In this document: positions 59,700 to 64,000 of the stretch, in pieces | Position numbering within the stretch: position 1 is the first letter of the stretch | Layout: each line of letters opens with the position of its first letter | Source of the DNA: Caulobacter sp. NIBR2454 | GTDB taxonomy: Bacteria > Pseudomonadota > Alphaproteobacteria > Caulobacterales > Caulobacteraceae | Direction: 5' to 3' | NCBI RefSeq assembly: GCF_027474405.1 | Contig: NZ_CP114872.1 | Location: 1 to 64,000 of the forward strand | DNA length: 64,000 nucleotides | The notes under the pieces: model-generated | Told to the model about the DNA's origin: nothing | What the model saw: only the letters and a program-made list of their open reading frames with translations | The model's database searches: none | Made by a program: the position numbers and the translations under genes

Positions 59700-59936
59700 C
59701 TATCCCTGCGGCTGCGGCATCAAAAGACGCCACGGCTCGACCCCTAGACCGTGGGCAAGCGCCGCGATGCTGTCGATCGACAGGTTGCGTTCAGAGCGCT
59801 CGACGGACCCAATATAGGTACGGTGAAGGTCTGCGGCTGCGCCCAGTTCTTCCTGGCTAAACCCTCGTTCACGACGGATCGAGCGAACATTCGTCGCCAC
59901 AACCGTTCGAAGCTCTAGCCCCCGCCCCTCTGACAT
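59700..59936 (-). CDS. Xre-family regulator
   Basis: 78 residues, essentially one HTH: RTVVATNVRSIRRERGFSQEELGAAADLHRTYIGSVERSERNLSIDSIAALAHGLGVEPWRLL. It is convergent with ginD (5 bases apart) and divergent from the next gene. It probably represses its own promoter and perhaps the gene at 59993. Confidence 0.87.
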   Translation of the reverse strand: MSEGRGLELRTVVATNVRSIRRERGFSQEELGAAADLHRTYIGSVERSERNLSIDSIAALAHGLGVEPWRLLMPQPQG

Positions 59937-59992
59937 GGGGCTGAACGTCGATGGATGATGACTTTACGTCGACAGACGTTAAGTAGCATTTC

Positions 59993-60799
59993 ATGGCCCA
60001 GCCCGACGTTCTCGAATCCGACACCTCGCCAGTCTGGACGGTTTTGGTAGCCAATTCCGTTCGAGATGAATTGACTGCCTTGGCGCACAACGAAGGCATC
60101 CCGCTGCCTCGGTACGTCGCGGGCTTGGTTTCAATGCGCGCAGCAGTCGAACTGATCGCGCCATCACCAACATGGTTGGCTATCCCAACCGACGTGTCCG
60201 CCGTCCAACTGGAGCCCTCGCCTGAACTAGCCGAACGCATTGAAGCGCTCTGCCAGTTATCCGGCCAACATCAAGACGTCGTGGTTAGCAATCTCGCCAG
60301 CGGAGGCCCTCCAATGCCGCCGCCCCAATTACCGCTAGGCTATTTGCGTACGGATCCTGGACGCGGGCGGGTTTTCGGAATGTATTTCGAGATCGCAGGA
60401 TTTCAGTACTCACTGATGCGCCATCTGGCGGGTGACGCATTTCGTAACAGCCAGGCGTTAGATGCTGCATTTCTGGCGTTGGCTTCGCAGGCCGCGAGCA
60501 CGGGGAAATTCATGAACGAGTCGATCACCGACACTGCACGGCAGTTTGCTACAAAAGTCGTCATGATCGCCAATCGGCGGAGCGTTTCCCCTAGAGACAT
60601 AGCGGTGGCGGGTCGAACCAAGACAACGACCGCGCACCACGGCTCAGCGGAGAAAGGGGATATAGAAAGGCACCAGGACAGCGCTCCCAGAAAAGGCGAT
60701 CCGAAGTCTGCGCACCAACCGCGCGGAGGTGATCCTTTTGCAGCCTTCAGCGAATGGGATGAGGACATCGACACCAAGGCCTACGGGAAGCTGGAATGA
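59993..60799 (+). CDS. Unknown protein next to the recombinase module
   Basis: 268 residues, not recognised. It has a first helical part with VWTVLVANSVRDELTALAHNEGIPLPRYVAGLV, a Pro-rich linker (GGPPMPPPQLP), a middle helical part around FGMYFEIAGFQYSLMRHLAGDAFRNSQALDAAFLALASQA, and a charged tail. The first part could be a ribbon-helix-helix or small DNA-binding fold, but this is weak. It overlaps the next gene by 4 bases, so the two form a unit. Confidence 0.65.
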   Translation: MAQPDVLESDTSPVWTVLVANSVRDELTALAHNEGIPLPRYVAGLVSMRAAVELIAPSPTWLAIPTDVSAVQLEPSPELAERIEALCQLSGQHQDVVVSNLASGGPPMPPPQLPLGYLRTDPGRGRVFGMYFEIAGFQYSLMRHLAGDAFRNSQALDAAFLALASQAASTGKFMNESITDTARQFATKVVMIANRRSVSPRDIAVAGRTKTTTAHHGSAEKGDIERHQDSAPRKGDPKSAHQPRGGDPFAAFSEWDEDIDTKAYGKLE

Positions 60800-61077
60800 C
60801 GCCGGTTCAAGGCGCCAGCCTTCACATGGCCGCACGCATGAACGCGGCGCTCGCCTCTGAAGGCCCGAGGGCCGCACTGCGATGCTTCATGGAGGACTTG
60901 GAAGAGTTCGAGCTCCTGGAAGCTGTAGCGAAAGCTACAGGGCTGACGCCGTTGAGGGTTGTGAGTCTCCTCTCCAGCAAGCGAAGTCCACCATTCGCGA
61001 CGGTTGTTGCTTTATGGAAGGCCGCTGGCCTTCGATTCACTGTCGAAGTCGCCCCAACAGGTGGCGGCAGGGCCTAG
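60796..61077 (+). CDS. Small HTH protein resembling addiction-module antidotes
   Basis: 93 residues. The segment LEEFELLEAVAKATGLTPLRVVSLLSSKRSPPFATVVALWKAAGLRFTVEV resembles the C-terminal HTH of HigA-like antidote proteins. It is coupled by ATGA to the gene upstream. No recognised toxin is adjacent, so the unknown 268-residue protein may be its partner, or it may be only a regulator. Its stop lies at the junction with the truncated lysR gene. Confidence 0.62.
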   Translation: MTPVQGASLHMAARMNAALASEGPRAALRCFMEDLEEFELLEAVAKATGLTPLRVVSLLSSKRSPPFATVVALWKAAGLRFTVEVAPTGGGRA

Positions 61078-61560
61078 CTGCGGTTACGGACCGCGATCAT
61101 GTCCTTCTCGACGCTTTCGCCGAGCCGGACGCCGGCGTCGTAACCCTCCTCGACGATGTTGCGGAAGCTGCTGTCCAGCAGCAGTTCGACGCTGATGTCC
61201 GGATAGGCCTGGAGCGCGGGCTTCAGCTTGGGCCAGACCACGGTCTGCAGGGCGTGGTCGGACAGGGTTAGCCGGATCGAACCGGACGGCTTGTCGCGGA
61301 ACGCCGTCAGGGCGGCGATCTCTTCCTCGATCTCGGTCATGCGCGGGGCGATGGTCTGCAGCAGCCGCTCGCCCGCGACGGTCGTGGCGACGTTGTGTGG
61401 TCCGCATCAGCAGGCGAATGCCCATCCGGGCTTCAAGCTGCTTGATCGCATGACTGAGCGTCGACTGCGCCACGCCGAGCCGCGCCGCCGCCTTGGTAAA
61501 GCTGCGCTCCTCGGCGACCGCCTGGAACCAGGTCAGTTGATTGAAGTCGGTCCGTTCCAC
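61074..61560 (-). pseudogene. Truncated and frameshifted LysR regulator
   Basis: The N-terminus is a normal LysR HTH: MERTDFNQLTWFQAVAEERSFTKAAARLGVAQSTLSHAIKQLEARMGIRLLMRTT. After this, near 61393-61397, the frame breaks; two bases appear to be missing. The continuation is in another frame (NVATTVAGERLLQTIAPRMTEIEEEIAALTAFRD...SFRNIVEEGYDAGVRLGESVEKDMIAVRNRS) and ends at 61074. The effector domain is cut to about a third of its length. The gene therefore has two lesions and no function. It is divergent from the MFS gene it presumably controlled. Confidence 0.88.
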
Positions 61561-61604
61561 GGGCGGTCTCCTCCTCGGCGCTGCGTCAGACTATTCGTTC
61601 ATAT

Positions 61605-61637
61605 CGATTAGTTCATGCCGATTAGGGCGACTAATCG
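61605..61637. promoter_or_regulatory. LysR-type operator between lysR remnant and MFS gene
   Basis: CGATTAG stands at 61605 and 61619, and CTAATCG at 61631. CGATTAG-GGCGA-CTAATCG is a perfect inverted repeat of the T-N11-A type used by LysR regulators. Its own regulator is broken, so control may be lost or taken over by another protein. Confidence 0.65.
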
Positions 61638-61667
61638 CTTTGTGCGTTCGCCGATAGAAGTTCGGCC

Positions 61668-62858
61668 ATGATCGAAGTCGCCCTCACTACCGATACGACC
61701 GTCAAGCCCGCCGCCGCCTGGGGCGCGGTCCTGTCTATGGCCCTGTGCGTGGCGATGCTGATCGCCTCGGAATTCATGCCAGTCAGCCTGCTGACGCCGA
61801 TGGCCGAAGGCCTCGGCGCAACCCAGGGCCAGACCGGGCAGGCGATCTCGATCAGCGGCCTGTTCGCCGTCGTGGCTAGCCTGCTCATCACCACGGCGGC
61901 CGGACGGCTGAACCGCAAGTGGGTCCTAGTCGCCATGACCGCCCTGATGCTGCTGTCGCTGGTCCTGGTCGCGGCCGCGCCGAACTTTGCGGTGCTGATG
62001 ATCGGCCGCGCCTTGCTGGGCATCTGCATCGGCGGCTTCTGGGCCCTGGCCACAGCCGTCATCATGCGCCTGGTTCCCAAAGACGACGTGCCGCGCGCCC
62101 TGGCCCTGATGTACGGCGGCCAGGCCATAGCGGCGGCTTTCGCCGCCCCGGTCGGCAGCTATCTCGGCGACCTGTTCGGCTGGCGCGAGGTCTTCTGGGC
62201 CCTGACGCCCATCGTCGCCGTCAACCTGATCTGGCACGTGGTGGCCCTGCCCTCCCTGCCTGCGGGCCAGAGGCAGGACGTCCGGACCATGTTCAGCCTG
62301 CTGAAGCGCCCGTATTTCCTGATCGGCCTCATCGCCTCGATGCTGTCCTGGGGTTCGGCCTTCACCATGTTCACCTATCTGCGCCCCTTCCTGGAGCGGG
62401 TGACGGGGGCGAACGTGACGGTGCTGTCGGTCCTGCTGCTGGTGCTGGGCTGTGCGGGCTTCGTCGGCACCTGGGCCTCCGGCCGTTTCCTGAAAGGCGA
62501 TGTCGCCCGCCTTCTGCGGCTGCCGGCTCTGCTGATGGGCGGCTGCACGCTCGGACTTCTGTTCCTGGGCGGATCACCGTTCGCGGCCGGCGTGCTGCTG
62601 GCGCTGTGGGGCGCGATGAATACCGCCATGTCGGTGATCTGGATGACCTGGATGTCCCAGAACGCCGACGATGCCCCGGAAGCCGCAGGCAGCCTGATGG
62701 TCGCGGCGGTCCAGGCCTCGATCCTGCTCGGCGCCGTCGCTGGCGGCTGGCTGCTGGACGGCTTTTCGATCCGGGCGACCTTCATCGGCAGCGCGGTCCT
62801 GGCCGGGGCGGCGCTGGTCCTGATCGGCAACGGCCGCCGGCTGCTGAAACCCCAATGA
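61668..62858 (+). CDS. MFS transporter (DHA1-type efflux)
   Basis: 396 residues with 12 expected membrane segments. Family marks include ASEFMPVSLLTPMAEGLG in segment 1, AGRLNRKWVLVAM (loop 2-3) and GRALLGICIGGFWALATAV in segment 4. It resembles sugar or nucleoside efflux proteins of the AraJ/NepI type; the substrate cannot be read. It is divergent from the lysR remnant and overlaps an ATG frame of the next gene. Confidence 0.88.
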   Translation: MIEVALTTDTTVKPAAAWGAVLSMALCVAMLIASEFMPVSLLTPMAEGLGATQGQTGQAISISGLFAVVASLLITTAAGRLNRKWVLVAMTALMLLSLVLVAAAPNFAVLMIGRALLGICIGGFWALATAVIMRLVPKDDVPRALALMYGGQAIAAAFAAPVGSYLGDLFGWREVFWALTPIVAVNLIWHVVALPSLPAGQRQDVRTMFSLLKRPYFLIGLIASMLSWGSAFTMFTYLRPFLERVTGANVTVLSVLLLVLGCAGFVGTWASGRFLKGDVARLLRLPALLMGGCTLGLLFLGGSPFAAGVLLALWGAMNTAMSVIWMTWMSQNADDAPEAAGSLMVAAVQASILLGAVAGGWLLDGFSIRATFIGSAVLAGAALVLIGNGRRLLKPQ

Positions 62859-62881
62859 CCGACATGAACGAGGAGATAGCC

Positions 62882-63622
62882 ATGACCACCTCAGACACGA
62901 GCCGCCGCAACCTTATGAAACTGACCAGCGCCGGCGTGGTCGCCGCAGCCGCCGGGTCGCTCTTCAACACGTCCAATGCAAAGGCGCAGACCATGCCGAA
63001 TGACTGGGACAAGCTTTTCCCCAAAAGCGAAAACGTCGACCACCAGAAGGTCACGTTCAGGAACCGCTACGGCCTCACACTTTCGGGCGACCTCTATCTG
63101 CCCAAGTCCCGCAGCGATCGGCGCCTGGCCGCGCTGGTCGTCGGCGGGCCGTTCGGCGCGGTGAAGGAACAGTCGTCGGGCCTCTATGCCCAGACCATGG
63201 CGGAGCGCGGCTTCGCGACCCTGGCCTTCGATCCGTCCTTCACGGGGGAAAGCGGCGGAGAGCCGCGCAACGTCGCCTCGCCTGACATCAACACCGAGGA
63301 TTTCAGCGCGGCGGTCGACTTCCTGGGCCTACATCCGTCCGTCGACCGCGAGCGCATCGGCGTCATCGGCATCTGCGGCTGGGGCGGCATGGCCCTGAAC
63401 GCCGTCGCCGTGGACAAGCGCGTCAAGGCCGTCGTCGCCAGCACCATGTATGACATGACCCGTGTCATGTCCCGGGGCTACAACGACAGCGTCACGCTGG
63501 AGCAGCGCACGCAGACGCTGGAGCAATTGAGCCGGCAGCGGTGGGAAGACGCAGCGGCTGCAACCCCGGCCTACCAGCTGCCCTATAATGTGCTGCAAGG
63601 CGGCGAGCCGCAGTTCATGGTG
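62882..63622 (+). pseudogene. Truncated Tat-exported alpha/beta hydrolase (5' part of a fusion)
   Basis: The ATG at 62882 has GAGGAG 6 bases upstream. The N-terminus is a twin-arginine signal (SRRNLMKLTSAGVVAAAAGS ... AKA). The hydrolase part contains GDLYLPKS, VVGGPFGAVKEQSSGLYAQTMAERGF, and the nucleophile elbow GICGWGG with Cys, as in dienelactone-hydrolase-like enzymes. After QFMV (about residue 247) the expected continuation with the acidic and His catalytic residues is missing, and the frame runs into transposase sequence. The whole ORF reads on to 63829 (315 residues). Loss of the last third makes activity unlikely. Confidence 0.82.
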
Positions 63623-63829
63623 GGCGACAGCTACCTTCGACGTCTTCTCGTCGTCGGGGCGACAGCCGTCCTCCGAATGGCCCGGCAGCAAAGACGCGAG
63701 GGCTGGGTTGGCAATCTCCTCGAACGCAAGAAGCCGAAGGTCGCTGCCGTGGCCTTGGCCAACAAGACGGCCCGCATCGCCTGGACCCTGATGGCGCGAC
63801 AGGAGGACTACAAGCCCACGGCGGCCTAG
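63623..63829 (+). mobile_element. C-terminal remnant of an IS110-family transposase, fused to the hydrolase
   Basis: The residues GDSYLRRLLVVGATAVLRMA, then WVGNLLERKKPKVAAVALANKTARIAWTLMARQEDYKP, are the C-terminal end of IS110/IS1111-type transposases (last 70 residues). The 5' part of the element, including the DEDD domain, is not in the window. The join to the hydrolase is in frame. The bases after the stop (63830-64000) hold no gene I can support and may be the 3' end of the element. Confidence 0.82.
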
Positions 63830-64000
63830 AGATCGGCCCGGTCTTCACCCAGGACCGGCGCCGTAGGCGAAGGAGTGGTGAGACGTGATGACGAACCGGC
63901 CGCAGCCGGGGATCGGTGAAACCCAGGGGGTCAGAGCGCCTTGAGCGCGTTGACGTGATTAGGGAGCCGGTCCGCGGACTTCATCAGGGCCAGCAGCGCA

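Noticed and set aside
61919..62881. Long frame overlapping the MFS gene and running into the hydrolase.
   Set aside because: Upstream of 62882 it is only an open shadow of the MFS frame; the Shine-Dalgarno and Tat signal start at 62882.

Overview
The window is the backbone of a large conjugative plasmid (or an integrated plasmid) from a high-GC alphaproteobacterium, most likely of the order Caulobacterales. Evidence: a Rep_3-type initiator with an iteron array, a ParA/ParB pair with repeated palindromes, a MOBQ relaxase with a recognisable oriT, TraG and TrbB, and an SOS box of the alphaproteobacterial type (GTTC-N7-GTTC). The assignment to an order rests on overall gene character only.

Layout. 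1-14.2 kb is a leading-type region, almost all on the + strand: a large ParB-like protein, a Strawberry-notch helicase/methylase, ArdC antirestriction, DUF6927-like and DUF2493 proteins, an SOS-controlled umuDC pair, a small ORF, a RES/Xre toxin-antitoxin pair (- strand) and ssb. Several of these genes have long GC-rich, hairpin-rich, mutually similar leaders. 14.2-18.5 kb holds the iterons, rep, four copies of an 18-bp palindrome and parAB. 18.6-25.4 kb is transfer: TraF-like peptidase, cell-wall hydrolase, TraD-like protein, oriT, relaxase, TraG and TrbB; the rest of the trb mating-pair operon is absent.

25.4-43.5 kb is a defence and stability island placed directly behind trbB: HipBA, McrBC (McrB carries an EVE-like insert), AbiE, a divergent module of WYL regulator / WGR protein / DUF6035 nuclease-like protein / Cys-rich protein facing SbcD-SbcC-unknown, and an RloC/PrrC-like anticodon-nuclease candidate. 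43.8-53.6 kb is a heavy-metal operon: small His-rich protein, CzcCBA, two CDF-like proteins, a P1B-4 ATPase and DUF3703. 53.6-61.1 kb is an integration module of three tyrosine recombinases plus a small coiled-coil protein (ginABCD-like) behind tandem repeats, then a Xre regulator and two unknown genes, ending in a truncated, frameshifted LysR gene. 61.6-63.8 kb carries an MFS transporter and a hydrolase fused in frame to the tail of an IS110-family transposase.

How it fits together: the predicted nick lies on the - strand at 20742/20743, so the transferred strand would enter leftward through parAB, rep, ssb, umuDC, ardC and the helicase. For these + strand genes the entering strand is the template. 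That makes the repeated leaders candidates for promoters active on single-stranded DNA, which I consider the most interesting hypothesis here. The second candidate for an undescribed system is the SbcCD/WYL/WGR/DUF6035 module.
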